Source: Desulfovibrio sp.
Lineage (GTDB): Bacteria; Desulfobacterota; Desulfovibrionia; Desulfovibrionales; Desulfovibrionaceae
Direction: 5' to 3'
Length of the DNA: 64,000 bases
Assembly (NCBI GenBank): GCA_024699605.1
Contig: JAILPJ010000073.1
Coordinates: 1-64,000 of the forward strand
The position numbers and the translations under genes are program-made. The notes below the pieces were generated by a model. It was not told where the DNA came from, did no database searches, and was given only the letters and a program-made list of their open reading frames with translations. Below, in pieces: positions 17,406 through 25,641 of the stretch (position 1 is the first letter of the stretch; every line of letters starts with the position of its first letter).

Positions 17406-18284
17406 ATGGTCAAAAATGTCCTTTCCATACGTGAATTGGGAGAAAAAGTGTGTTGGATGCTTGTGCAGCAGGCCATCGGCATTCCCGATGCCAAAATGCG
17501 CACAGATTATCTGACCGAAAAAGTGGCTGTGCTTTTTTTTGCCAAACCCTCCTTGCCAGAAAGGCTCTGTGTGTCTGCGGCCATTCGTCAGATGGGGGGC
17601 TCTGTGGTGTATGAAGCCGATCCAACGGGTGAGCATTGGCGCAATGAACTGCATAAGCATCAACTGCATCTTCTGCCCATCTTTAATTTTTACGTGGATT
17701 GTATCTACCTCTATGGGATTCCCATCTCTGCCTTCAAAGGCAGGGAAGTTGACGTGGATTTTCCCACGATCAACGCCGGCAGTCCAGAGTCGCATCCGGC
17801 ACATGCCTTAGCTGATATCGCCTGTATACTGAAGAGTTCGCGCTATTTGAACTCTTTCCCCTGTTGCTGGCTTGGCACTCCCAATGGAACACTCTTTTCC
17901 CTGATTGCCGCTTCGGAGTGGTTTCCCATTTCTTTGCGCATTGCTGTGCCTGAGAGCTGTGACACAAAGATGCTTCTCAGTCAGATTGGGGATGCGAAGA
18001 AAGTTGAGCTTGTACAAAACAAGCAAGAGGCGCTGCGCGATGCCAAATATATCTTTCTTGGCAGCACGGCAGGTATCAGCTATCCCGAAATCAAGGAATG
18101 GGAGATTTCGCCTGAAGTTTTGCGCTGTGCTGACAAGCAATGCGGAATCTTTCTCGCCGCTCGACCCATTAATACGCTTCCTGTGTCTCAGGATTTGATG
18201 TCGAGTTCAGCCTCACTGCTTCTGCGGCAGTCGGAATTTCGTTTACGTATCCATAAACGTATTCTACACTATGTCTTTAGTTGA
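17406..18284 (+). CDS. Degenerate ornithine/aspartate carbamoyltransferase-like protein
   Basis: This 292-residue protein aligns by eye with ornithine/aspartate carbamoyltransferases. VLFFAKPSLPERLCVSAAIRQ corresponds to the carbamoyl-phosphate helix, where the usual STRTR is SLPER at 49-53. INAGSPESHPAHALADI retains the HPxxxLxD-like loop with His-Pro at 130-131. INTLPVSQDLMSS at about 255 aligns with the HCLP/HPLPR substrate loop but lacks the His, and RLRIHKRIL matches the terminal R-x-x-x-Q-x helix. Loss of both key motifs suggests a catalytically inactive or neofunctionalised paralogue rather than ArgF or PyrB. It is a single gene ended by a terminator. carBA is 10 kb away. No strong ribosome binding site precedes the ATG. 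Confidence 0.68.
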   Translation: MVKNVLSIRELGEKVCWMLVQQAIGIPDAKMRTDYLTEKVAVLFFAKPSLPERLCVSAAIRQMGGSVVYEADPTGEHWRNELHKHQLHLLPIFNFYVDCIYLYGIPISAFKGREVDVDFPTINAGSPESHPAHALADIACILKSSRYLNSFPCCWLGTPNGTLFSLIAASEWFPISLRIAVPESCDTKMLLSQIGDAKKVELVQNKQEALRDAKYIFLGSTAGISYPEIKEWEISPEVLRCADKQCGIFLAARPINTLPVSQDLMSSSASLLLRQSEFRLRIHKRILHYVFS

Positions 18285-18341
18285 TGGTGCGGACTGGCGA
18301 GCATCCACAAAGTGAATTTTTCCTGTCGAGATTTGACAAAG

Positions 18342-18368
18342 ATTCCCTGGCTTTGCCCGGGGAATTTT
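18342..18368 (+). terminator. Terminator of the carbamoyltransferase-like gene
   Basis: ATTCCCTGG folds against CCCGGGGAAT with a CTTTG loop (one bulge), followed by TTTTTGTTTT. It lies about 60 bp after the stop codon. Confidence 0.65.
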
Positions 18369-18416
18369 TGTTTTCCGGGCAGATCTTCCAAGAGAGATTG
18401 TGTGGCCCCCTGTGCC

Positions 18417-19778
18417 TTACGGCTCCTGATTGTGGCATAAGCCAACGGTCAACCCTTTGCTGGTCAAGCCGATGGCCCTGACGGTTAACAGTCCGCGCGG
18501 CAGAGGGTCGCTTTCGCCTGCCGTACTCTGCAGGTAGCAGGGGATATAGTACTGACAGACCCCCTTTTCTCTTTGTCCGTGTTTTCCTTCGAGCACAATG
18601 GTCAGCAGGGTCTTTTCTTTGAGCAGCATCTCTCGGAAATCGCGATTTTTCGTCTGAAAGAGTTTACGCAAGGCAAGAGCCCGCCTGGCCTGAATTTTTT
18701 CATCAACGTGTCCAGGAAATGCGGCCGCGGCTGTGCCAGGTCTTGGAGAATAGGGAAAAACGTGGGCGTAGGTGAAGGGGAGGCTTTGGCAAAAAGAGAG
18801 AAGTTCGGCGTGATCTTCTTCCTCCTCGCCGGGAAAGCCGCAGATCAAATCACAGCCAAGGCCAAATTTCGGCCAGAAGCTTTGCAGGCACTGAACGGCA
18901 TCAGCGAGATCCTTGGCCTGATAGTGTCCTCGGCCCATGCGACGCAGGATGCGCTGGCTTGCGTGTTGCAGGGAGATGTGCAGCTGTGGGCAGAGCATGC
19001 GGCAGTTTTTGAGCGTTTCTAGACCGTGTGCGTTGAGTTGTGACGGTTCCACGGAGCTGATGCGCAGACGAGCACGGTCTGCGTATTCGTCGGCCAGTTC
19101 ATCGTCCAGGCGCTTGAGCAGATCCCAGAAATTTCCGAACTCTGGCTCATTTTTTCCGTACTGCTTGAGATTGATGCCCGAAATGATCAGCTCAGCGTAG
19201 CCTTGGCTGAGCAATCGTCTGGCCTCCTCCACAATTTCTGCGGGAGATCGGCTGGTAGCGTGTTGGCGCAGCGTTGGCACAATGCAGTAGGTGCAGCGGT
19301 GTGTGCAGCCATCCTGAACTTTGAGCACAGGTCTGGCCCTTTGATAGCGGCTGATCTGGAAGGGTGGATAGGATGACGGCGCAGGGAGAGGAATTGGCTG
19401 TGGGCTTTGCTCAAGTTCTCGTCCAAGCCTTTGCAGCAGCCGTTCTGGTTCAAGAAGAAGTGGTTTTTCGGCATGGCTTAGGAGCAGATCAAAGCTTGCG
19501 GGAAAGAGGGTATTTTGGGCAAGTAGGCGAGCTGCGCAACCAGTGAGTATGAGCTTGGCCTGAGGCGCTCTGCGTCTGAGTCTTGACAGCATCTGGCGGG
19601 CGTCGCGTTCCCCCTTGGCTGTGATGGCACAGCTATTGAGGACAATGATCGCAGCCTGTTCAACGTCCGGGCTTTCTTCGGCGCCAGCACGCAGCCAGGC
19701 TTCTCGAATAGCCTGACTTTCGTACTGATTCACCTTACAACCAAAGGTGATAATCTGAAATTTCCATGTCTTTTGCAT
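18417..19778 (-). CDS. mtaB: tRNA t6A37 methylthiotransferase (MtaB type)
   Basis: A 453-residue radical-SAM methylthiotransferase of the MiaB/MtaB family, which converts t6A37 to ms2t6A37 in ANN-decoding tRNAs. The N-terminal UPF0004 domain has its three cluster cysteines at about 14 (TFGCKVNQYES), 50 (LNSC) and 81 (TGC). The radical-SAM CTHRCTYC motif is at 158-165. The FGCKVNQYES start and the HISLQHASQRILRRMGRGHY segment fit MtaB better than MiaB, where GCQMN is usual. A C-terminal TRAM-like region covers about the last 65 residues. The divergent M15 peptidase starts 93 bp away. Specificity between MtaB and related enzymes is inferred from motif wording. Confidence 0.85.
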   Translation of the reverse strand: MQKTWKFQIITFGCKVNQYESQAIREAWLRAGAEESPDVEQAAIIVLNSCAITAKGERDARQMLSRLRRRAPQAKLILTGCAARLLAQNTLFPASFDLLLSHAEKPLLLEPERLLQRLGRELEQSPQPIPLPAPSSYPPFQISRYQRARPVLKVQDGCTHRCTYCIVPTLRQHATSRSPAEIVEEARRLLSQGYAELIISGINLKQYGKNEPEFGNFWDLLKRLDDELADEYADRARLRISSVEPSQLNAHGLETLKNCRMLCPQLHISLQHASQRILRRMGRGHYQAKDLADAVQCLQSFWPKFGLGCDLICGFPGEEEEDHAELLSFCQSLPFTYAHVFPYSPRPGTAAAAFPGHVDEKIQARRALALRKLFQTKNRDFREMLLKEKTLLTIVLEGKHGQREKGVCQYYIPCYLQSTAGESDPLPRGLLTVRAIGLTSKGLTVGLCHNQEP

Positions 19779-19871
19779 AGTGTGGGAACAGAAGCAAGAT
19801 GGCTTGGTAGAGAGCCGTTTGTTTGACTCTTTAGTGCGGCTGTGCGCGCATACTCAATTCAGGGACAGAGC

Positions 19872-20756
19872 ATGTTGTTACGAAGACGACTGGTGCAGCG
19901 TGTGGGTAAGCTTTTGTGGCTGATCGGCCTGATTTGGCTTTTTTGTGATGTCCAAGATCTTTACGCGTACCGCATTCCTCTTCCCTCTGAGGGACAGATT
20001 TGGCCGTATGCTGGTCAGCCCGGCTTTCACCCTGATGATGAGTTGAATCTGCGCTGTTTAGTTCAAAGTTACCCTCAAATTCAAGGCCTCGAGCAGACAG
20101 ACACAGGTCTCTGGCTCATTTTGGCTGATGGCAGGCGTGTACTCTATGCTGGCGCAAGCTCTGGCGAGCGCGACTATCTGGATGTCGATGTTCGGACAAG
20201 CATGGAGCAGATTTACCGCTGTGAACCGGAACGTCCAGACACGCCTGTCGGCTATGCCCCGGGCCGTCGTCGCAGTTATGGACTGCTGATGGCCCTGTAC
20301 GGTGAGAACGCCTATGAGGTTGCCCGAAGACTTACGACTATTCAGGCCCTGGGACAAAACTGGGCCTTTGCGCCCCAAGCAGCTCGCGCCTTTCTCCGCG
20401 CGTCAGCGGTGCTGAAGGAGATAGTGTTGCGTAAGCCTGAACTAAGCTCCTGGCTTACGAGCTCTGGCACCTTTTCTTGGCGCAGAATTGCCGGAGAACG
20501 TGTTTTGAGTGCCCATTCCTTTGGCATTGCCTTTGATATTGGCGTAGAGCGCGGCGCAACCTACTGGCGCTGGTCTTCTCTACGCACCCATCCCCTGCAG
20601 CAGAGCTTTTCCCCTGAGATTGTCCGCTCCTTTGAAGAAGAGGGATTTATCTGGGGCGGCAAATGGCATGAGTTTGACCTGATGCATTTTGAATATCGCC
20701 CGGAGTTGATCTGTAAAGGCAAGTGGCGCGCCAGGCAGAAGCGATCCGCTCCTTGA
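19872..20756 (+). CDS. M15-family D-alanyl-D-alanine carboxypeptidase-like protein
   Basis: A 294-residue exported or membrane-anchored peptidase with a basic start and a hydrophobic segment at about 14-30 (LLWLIGLIWLF). The C-terminal domain carries M15C (VanY/CwlK-like) zinc-binding marks: SAHSFGIAFDIG with His215 and Asp222, and DLMHFEYRPE with His272. These enzymes cut D-Ala or L-Ala-D-Glu bonds of peptidoglycan stem peptides in the periplasm. The ATG 19872 has AGGGA upstream; the track begins at a GTG 10 codons earlier. The N-terminal half (about 35-200) contains an additional strand-rich region (GLWLILADGRRVLY) often seen in this family of Desulfovibrio proteins. It is monocistronic, divergent from mtaB. 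Confidence 0.78.
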   Translation: MLLRRRLVQRVGKLLWLIGLIWLFCDVQDLYAYRIPLPSEGQIWPYAGQPGFHPDDELNLRCLVQSYPQIQGLEQTDTGLWLILADGRRVLYAGASSGERDYLDVDVRTSMEQIYRCEPERPDTPVGYAPGRRRSYGLLMALYGENAYEVARRLTTIQALGQNWAFAPQAARAFLRASAVLKEIVLRKPELSSWLTSSGTFSWRRIAGERVLSAHSFGIAFDIGVERGATYWRWSSLRTHPLQQSFSPEIVRSFEEEGFIWGGKWHEFDLMHFEYRPELICKGKWRARQKRSAP

Positions 20757-20926
20757 TGGCGTCAAAACGCATTGTTGTCTTGGAAAATTCGTGCATCCTC
20801 TACACGCTGTAGCGGCAGGACTTTGCTTTTTCGTCCTGACAAGTGCCTGCCGTGTCGTTATCGGTGTTGGAAATACGCTGTTCAGTTCCCGGAATAGACT
20901 GGAAGGAAGAGAGGACGTTTTCGCCT

Positions 20927-22414
20927 TCAGAGTTGTAAGGTGAGCCAATGGCTTAAGGTGTCAGCATTCAGCTCTGTTTTTTTGGCATAACGGTGTGCTG
21001 CATTCCCATTGAGAATGAAGTCAGCGCGTTCGCCCCGGGCATTGGTGACCACATGCCAGGCTCCCGGATGCCCTTCCTGATCCGAAGAGCCTTCCCAGTC
21101 CAGCAACCAGTCGACCAGTTTGTTCCAGAGGGCTTTGGGAATGCCGTTGCCTCGGCTGAGCACAACGCTGTCACTTTCTTGATTGTGCAGAAGTGTCAGG
21201 GCCTGGTCTTCATGGTATTTCCGCACATAGCTGGATAATGCCTGACGCACACAGCTTAGGCCGGGCTTTTGGTCAACGGCAATGATCCAGGGCGCCAGTT
21301 GGCCATCGTTGCTTTGCTTGAGGCGCCGGAAGGTAATGTGACCAATTGTGCTTGGCCCGTCGAAATTTTCCGGATCAGGCCCTAGGGAGCGTTCGAGGCA
21401 GTCAAACGCTATGGTGTAGCGCATCTGAGTCACCAGGCGCCCGTCCCAGAGTCTGCCCATGATCGCCAGGCCAGCTTTTTCCCCAAGCACCAAGGGACAA
21501 AGTGCTGCCATGAAGGGTACCAGGAGACTCTGAAAAAGACGTTTTTTGCCCAGGGGAAAGCCCAGAAGCGTTTGATTGGCATCTTTGAGGGCAAAGTGGG
21601 GCTGTCGGAGTGCGGCAAGATTTTTCATGAGCTGCTGATAGGCTGTATCAAAACCCTCCTCTTGGCGGAATGGAGAAATCTGGGTGTAGGCTTCAAGCTG
21701 GGACAGCGCTCGAGGTCGCCAGAATGCTTCATCCCAGAACGGGAAATCGAGATTGGCAGCACGTAAAAGGCAGAGCAGGGCGCCTTCGGCTACAGCGCGT
21801 TTGATGAGGCAGTGATCTGTTGTCTGTTGGGGTGATAGCTGGGGATCCGCGGGTAAAAGATCATGCAGGCGCAGAAGATAGTTGGCCAGATGTTTGGGGT
21901 GGGCTCCACCCAGAGCATCGACAAGATCGACTTCACGCAGTATGAAAAAAAGAGCTTTGGGGAGTTGGCTTGTGCCGAGCAGTCTGCGCGTGACCAGCGC
22001 AACCGCCGAAGAAGCTACGTGCTTTTGGCCGGTGGGGGTGTGCTCGTCAAAGACCAGTAAAGGCTTAGAGCCACCGTTTTGTACGCCGCCAAGGCCAAAG
22101 ACGGCCGCATTGGACCAGCTCTCGCGTACCGCGGGATCATCTTGGGCGTCGGTGAGTACGGTTTCCTTGAGAGGGAGATTGCGCTGTTCTTTTGGCAGAC
22201 AGGCGCGAAACAGCAGCATGGCGAGATATTCGTCTAAGTGTGGACGCAGATGCGTACAGATAAGCTCCACGTCTCTTGCCTCTTTGGGGAGGATGAGAGA
22301 GCAGGGAGTCAGAAGTTCACGCACATAGTCTGCGGAAAGATTGCTGATGCTGCCAAAAAGTTCTGGCTCATCTTCCGTGAGAGTTGTCAGCTGCAAGTTT
22401 TTTGGATCAGTCAT
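20927..22414 (-). CDS. MYG1/DHH-like putative metal-dependent hydrolase
   Basis: A 495-residue cytoplasmic protein. Near residue 53 it has CTHLRPHLDEYLAMLLFR, near 105 VFGLGGVQNGG and near 122 FDEHTPTGQ. That order (H-x-H-x-x-D-E-x-x-A, G-G-V, D-E/H-H) recalls MYG1 and DHH-type phosphoesterases, where TH...HxDE, a VDVGGxY strand and a DHH/DEH loop bind metals. The remainder (about 200-495) is not obviously similar to anything I know; it ends with a domain reading AWHVVTNARGERADFILNG. The likely activity would be a phosphoesterase or exonuclease, but this is only motif-level inference. It starts at ATG 22414, is a single gene, and faces the 55-residue acidic protein across a 155 bp divergent gap. 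Confidence 0.55.
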   Translation of the reverse strand: MTDPKNLQLTTLTEDEPELFGSISNLSADYVRELLTPCSLILPKEARDVELICTHLRPHLDEYLAMLLFRACLPKEQRNLPLKETVLTDAQDDPAVRESWSNAAVFGLGGVQNGGSKPLLVFDEHTPTGQKHVASSAVALVTRRLLGTSQLPKALFFILREVDLVDALGGAHPKHLANYLLRLHDLLPADPQLSPQQTTDHCLIKRAVAEGALLCLLRAANLDFPFWDEAFWRPRALSQLEAYTQISPFRQEEGFDTAYQQLMKNLAALRQPHFALKDANQTLLGFPLGKKRLFQSLLVPFMAALCPLVLGEKAGLAIMGRLWDGRLVTQMRYTIAFDCLERSLGPDPENFDGPSTIGHITFRRLKQSNDGQLAPWIIAVDQKPGLSCVRQALSSYVRKYHEDQALTLLHNQESDSVVLSRGNGIPKALWNKLVDWLLDWEGSSDQEGHPGAWHVVTNARGERADFILNGNAAHRYAKKTELNADTLSHWLTLQL

Positions 22415-22569
22415 GAGATGTCCCAGGTGCGCTGAGCAAAAGCCCGTTTTTTGCTGAAGGTGCTTGGGAGTATGGTGGAGAAGAAGCTATTTTGCTCAAT
22501 GGCCAAAAATTATGCAAGTGACCCTTAACGCTTAAGCAGAGGAGGCAGGCTGAAAAGGCCTGATAGACC

Positions 22570-22737
22570 ATGCAAAGAAAACCTGTGCAAGATGATGATT
22601 TGGATTTTGAGGATCTCGAAGCCGACGAGCTGTGCGAGGCCAGCTACACTTCGGATCTTGAAGACGACGATCCTTCGGCTTTTGTCTGTGACCTGCCTGA
22701 AGACGAAGCGGCAGAATACAGAAAAAAATTGAAGTAA
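22570..22737 (+). CDS. Small acidic protein, 55 residues (missing from ORF track)
   Basis: This short frame encodes 55 residues rich in Asp and Glu (QDDDLDFEDLEADELCEASY, then DLEDDDPSAFVCDLPEDEAA) with a basic end (RKKLK). AGGAGG lies about 30 bp upstream and AAAAGG 14 bp upstream, so the ribosome binding site is not well spaced. A strong terminator follows about 70 bp after the stop. The composition is far from random and the minus-strand frame on top of it lacks a protein-like pattern. No family is recognised; a DNA-mimic or a chaperone-like acidic peptide is conceivable but unproven. Confidence 0.55.
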   Translation: MQRKPVQDDDLDFEDLEADELCEASYTSDLEDDDPSAFVCDLPEDEAAEYRKKLK

Positions 22738-22809
22738 GAGCACAGGCTTGGGGACGCGTTGGCTGTCAACGGCTCGACAATCCCAACCTGGCTTGAAAAT
22801 TTGTGAAAA

Positions 22810-22850
22810 GGAAAGCGGCGTTCCTGCATTTGAGAGGAACGCCGCTTTCC
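22810..22850. terminator. Bidirectional terminator between two small genes
   Basis: A 16-bp perfect stem (GGAAAGCGGCGTTCCT / AGGAACGCCGCTTTCC) has a 9-nt loop. T-rich sequence follows on both strands. It terminates the acidic-protein gene (plus) and the NrdD-tail-like gene (minus). Confidence 0.88.
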
Positions 22851-22878
22851 TTGTATCGGCTGACGAGAAGTGTAGCGT

Positions 22879-23055
22879 TTAGCCGTGACGGACTCTGTCG
22901 TGTTCTTCTGCTCTTTTGGCGTTGTTAAAGCGATCAAGTGTGCCCACGAGATAGCCCGTGATGCGGCGGATACGCTGAAATTTGACTCCTTCTCCGATCA
23001 GGGGAGCGGCTTTGGTTTTTTCTTCCCCTTTGAAGAGATCTGATTCCATGAGCAT
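22879..23055 (-). CDS. Small NrdD C-terminal-tail-like protein
   Basis: A 58-residue protein whose C-terminal half (RRITGYLVGTLDRFNNAKRA then EEHDRVRHG) resembles the extreme C terminus of class III anaerobic ribonucleotide reductases, where a R-(V/I)-T-G-Y-(L/F)...(W/F)N..K..E..DR signature follows the zinc-binding cysteines. Here the cysteines and the whole catalytic domain are missing. The N-terminal part is short and basic/acidic. Of three candidate ATGs (23064, 23055, 23049), 23055 has the best spacing to AAGGAG. A promoter and a terminator frame the gene, so it appears to be expressed alone. A regulatory or orphan NrdD-tail role is inferred; the full-length nrdD is not in this window. 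Confidence 0.58.
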   Translation of the reverse strand: MLMESDLFKGEEKTKAAPLIGEGVKFQRIRRITGYLVGTLDRFNNAKRAEEHDRVRHG

Positions 23056-23159
23056 GGCAGGCATTCTCCTTTTTTGGTCTGGAATATTTTACGGGGCTGT
23101 CAGTCTTGCAGCCAACCGACAATTTTTTAGAAAGCTTTGGTACTGTTTCAGCAGAAAAG

Positions 23160-23188
23160 TATATACGTTACTTTTGCTGATTTGTCGA
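23160..23188 (-). promoter_or_regulatory. Putative promoter of the NrdD-tail-like gene
   Basis: On the minus strand TCGACA and TATATA are spaced by 17 bp, about 105 bp upstream of the start codon. Confidence 0.45.
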
Positions 23189-23231
23189 GCATCTGTAGGA
23201 AAAAATTTAGATAAGGGCTTATTGCGCGGCT

Positions 23232-25271
23232 TTACGCGGTTTTTGGGGCGTCCAGGTCCGCTTCGATGAAAAAATGCACCGTGTTTTTGCCGGCTGCTTT
23301 GGCGGCGTAGAGGGCTGCATCGGCCCGGCGATAGAGTTCGTCGTAATCTGTGGCGTCTTGCGGGTAGGTGGCAACACCAATGGAAGCCGAGATATGCCAG
23401 TCGCTATAGCCGTCAGTACAGTCCATGTCGAGAGCAGCGCGCAGCTTTGAGGCCTTTTGTTGCAGCCACTCCTGGCTTGGACAGTTGATGAAGACGACAA
23501 ATTCGTCGCCGCCGATGCGGCCAATGATGTCGTCACGGCGAAAAGTGTTTTGCAGGCGCTGGGCAAACTGCTTGAGACAGAAATCTCCAAAGCCGTGGCC
23601 AAACTGGTCGTTGATCGTTTTGAAATTGTCGATATCCATGATGAAGAAGGCAAAGTTCTCCGAGGGTTCACGCTTCAGCCTGTCGAGAATATTACTTTCA
23701 AGAGCTCCGCGTGACAGACAGCCGGTCAAAGAATCGAAGCGCGCCTGTATCTCGTTGGTGATCTCAGTATGAATGTTTTTGGTATAGAGATACATGTGGA
23801 TATCGCCCGTTGAGGCAATTTTGAAGAGGTGCTGGTCAAGGCGTATCCATTCAAAGGGATCTGTTTCAGAGGAGTGGAAGAGACAATCGAAACTGCGATT
23901 GACTTCACCTTTTTCAAAGGCTTGGATAACTTTTTCTCTGTCAAAGAAGTTCAAAAAGGCATCTTGAAATTCGCTTTTGATGCATTTTTGGGCCATCAGC
24001 TGAATGCTTTCCGAATAGGGGCGTGTTTTATCTCCCAGGGAGGTGAATTGTTTGTTCAGACTTTGGGAGGAAAAACTGTCGGCTGTAACATTGATCTGAT
24101 AGATACTGGTATACAAAAGCTGGGTGGCTTCACGGAAACTCTTATTTTGTTCTTTTTCAACACGAATAGTTTTTTTCAGTGACAAAACCAGGCTGCGCAG
24201 AGCATCGGCAAGGATGCCCAGTTCGTCATCGCGCGTGAGCATGAGTGATCTGTCGAGGTCGCCATTGGCCACATCGTGGGCGTAACGGCTGATGAAGGAG
24301 ACATCAGAGGTCATGGAGCGGATGACAAAAGACAGAAGGACGGCCACAACCAACGTGGTGGCCAGCGTTAGCCCTATGATCAGGTTGCGGATTTCTGTTC
24401 CGTGTCGTTCCACTTCTGAAGCATCAATACAGGAAACGGCAATCCAGCCTGAGGTGGGTTCCATGCGAAAAGCTACAAGCTGTCTTTTGCCCTCAGTATT
24501 GTAATAATCCTTCATTATCCCTGATTCACCAGGAGAGAGATTTTTTAACCAGGGCTGATAGTAGAACATATTCATGCTCTGGACTTTTTGAAAATTCGGA
24601 TGGGCGAGCAAGAGTCCGCTATCGAAGTCCACGAGATAGGAATAGCCCTTGTGGGCCAGGTCAATGTCGTCAATGGTTTCGGCTGCCAGCCATCTACAGG
24701 GAATGATAAAATAGATCACGCCAGAGACGAGGCGTGAATTGCCGTAGACTGGAGAAGCCACCATGAGGCATTTTTCACCCACAGATCTACTGACCTGAGG
24801 TCTTGAAAAATTGCATTTGCCCTGCAGAGCCCGTTGAAAATACAGACGGTCGTGGACATTGACTTTGCCGACAGAGGCGATGTGGCTGCTGGCAATGACT
24901 TCACCTGAGAGAGAGGCAAAATTGATTTGAATGAACGTCTGATAGTTATCTGGCATATTTTCCAAGAGTTCCTGTACATTTTTCAGGGCCTTGGAAAGCT
25001 GCTCCTTGTCTTCCGATGGATTCATGAGCGCGTTGGCAAGATTGCGGATATCGGGAAGCTGAGCAATAGCACGGATATTGATAAGGTAACTATTGGCTGT
25101 ACTGTGAATATTATTCGAGAGGATGTTATTGCCGGTCTGGAGCATGCCCAGCGTGTGTGTTTCTAGTCTCTGTACAACAATTTCTGAAATAAACAGAGCA
25201 TCCAATACCGTCGAAGTAATGAGGATGGAGAGCGCTGGAATCAGAATTTTGTTGAGCAACGTCACATGCAT
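23232..25271 (-). CDS. Membrane sensor diguanylate cyclase (dCACHE-HAMP-GGDEF)
   Basis: A 679-residue inner-membrane receptor that would make cyclic di-GMP. It has a first membrane segment at about 7-28, a periplasmic double-CACHE ligand-binding domain (about 35-295, with VNVHDRLYFQRAL and the GYSYLVDFDSGLLLAHPN repeat) and a second membrane segment (about 300-320). A HAMP region (RYAHDVANGDLDRSL) and a linker with a PAS-like fold (about 400-490) follow, then a GGDEF domain. The active site GGDEF (about 587-591) is intact and an RRDD I-site lies five residues before it, so product inhibition is likely. The true start is ATG 25271; the track adds a TTG. A single gene with no obvious signalling partners adjacent. 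Confidence 0.9.
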   Translation of the reverse strand: MHVTLLNKILIPALSILITSTVLDALFISEIVVQRLETHTLGMLQTGNNILSNNIHSTANSYLINIRAIAQLPDIRNLANALMNPSEDKEQLSKALKNVQELLENMPDNYQTFIQINFASLSGEVIASSHIASVGKVNVHDRLYFQRALQGKCNFSRPQVSRSVGEKCLMVASPVYGNSRLVSGVIYFIIPCRWLAAETIDDIDLAHKGYSYLVDFDSGLLLAHPNFQKVQSMNMFYYQPWLKNLSPGESGIMKDYYNTEGKRQLVAFRMEPTSGWIAVSCIDASEVERHGTEIRNLIIGLTLATTLVVAVLLSFVIRSMTSDVSFISRYAHDVANGDLDRSLMLTRDDELGILADALRSLVLSLKKTIRVEKEQNKSFREATQLLYTSIYQINVTADSFSSQSLNKQFTSLGDKTRPYSESIQLMAQKCIKSEFQDAFLNFFDREKVIQAFEKGEVNRSFDCLFHSSETDPFEWIRLDQHLFKIASTGDIHMYLYTKNIHTEITNEIQARFDSLTGCLSRGALESNILDRLKREPSENFAFFIMDIDNFKTINDQFGHGFGDFCLKQFAQRLQNTFRRDDIIGRIGGDEFVVFINCPSQEWLQQKASKLRAALDMDCTDGYSDWHISASIGVATYPQDATDYDELYRRADAALYAAKAAGKNTVHFFIEADLDAPKTA

Positions 25272-25582
25272 CAAACATCTTCAGCGTGGTGATCCCAGAA
25301 TACCTTGGCTCGGTAAGAACGCGGTTGGTTGGGCGGGGATCGAACGCTGCCTCCGTTGGTGTTTCTGAAGAAAGGGCTGTCTTGCAATTGCGGAGCGATG
25401 AATCAGAGCAAAGCACGTCAATGAGTCTGGCAAGAGCTCATTGGATAGCTTCTCTTTGACTTGTGCAAACGGGCCCTTCGCAGGCGTACGGTTTGGCAAG
25501 GCCTGAGGCACAGCAGATTTGAAACATTCACTTAGGAAATATACACGAAGTGAAGGAAAAGAGCCAGGCTGGCAATCCCCCC
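25272..25582. other. Intergenic stretch upstream of the diguanylate cyclase
   Basis: About 310 bp between the cyclase start and the pgl terminator. The minus-strand frame 25281-25676 spans the terminator and has no ribosome binding site. I see no gene, RNA or repeat here; it presumably carries the cyclase promoter. Confidence 0.5.
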
Positions 25583-25623
25583 AAAAAAAAAAGAGCTCTT
25601 TGTACGTGTAAAGAGCTCTTTTT
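25583..25623 (-). terminator. Terminator of pgl
   Basis: Two copies of the palindrome AAAGAGCTCTTT form a stem around a GTACGTGT loop, followed on the minus strand by ten consecutive T. It starts 19 bp after the pgl stop. Confidence 0.88.
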
Positions 25624-25641
25624 GATACGAGAAAAGGAACG

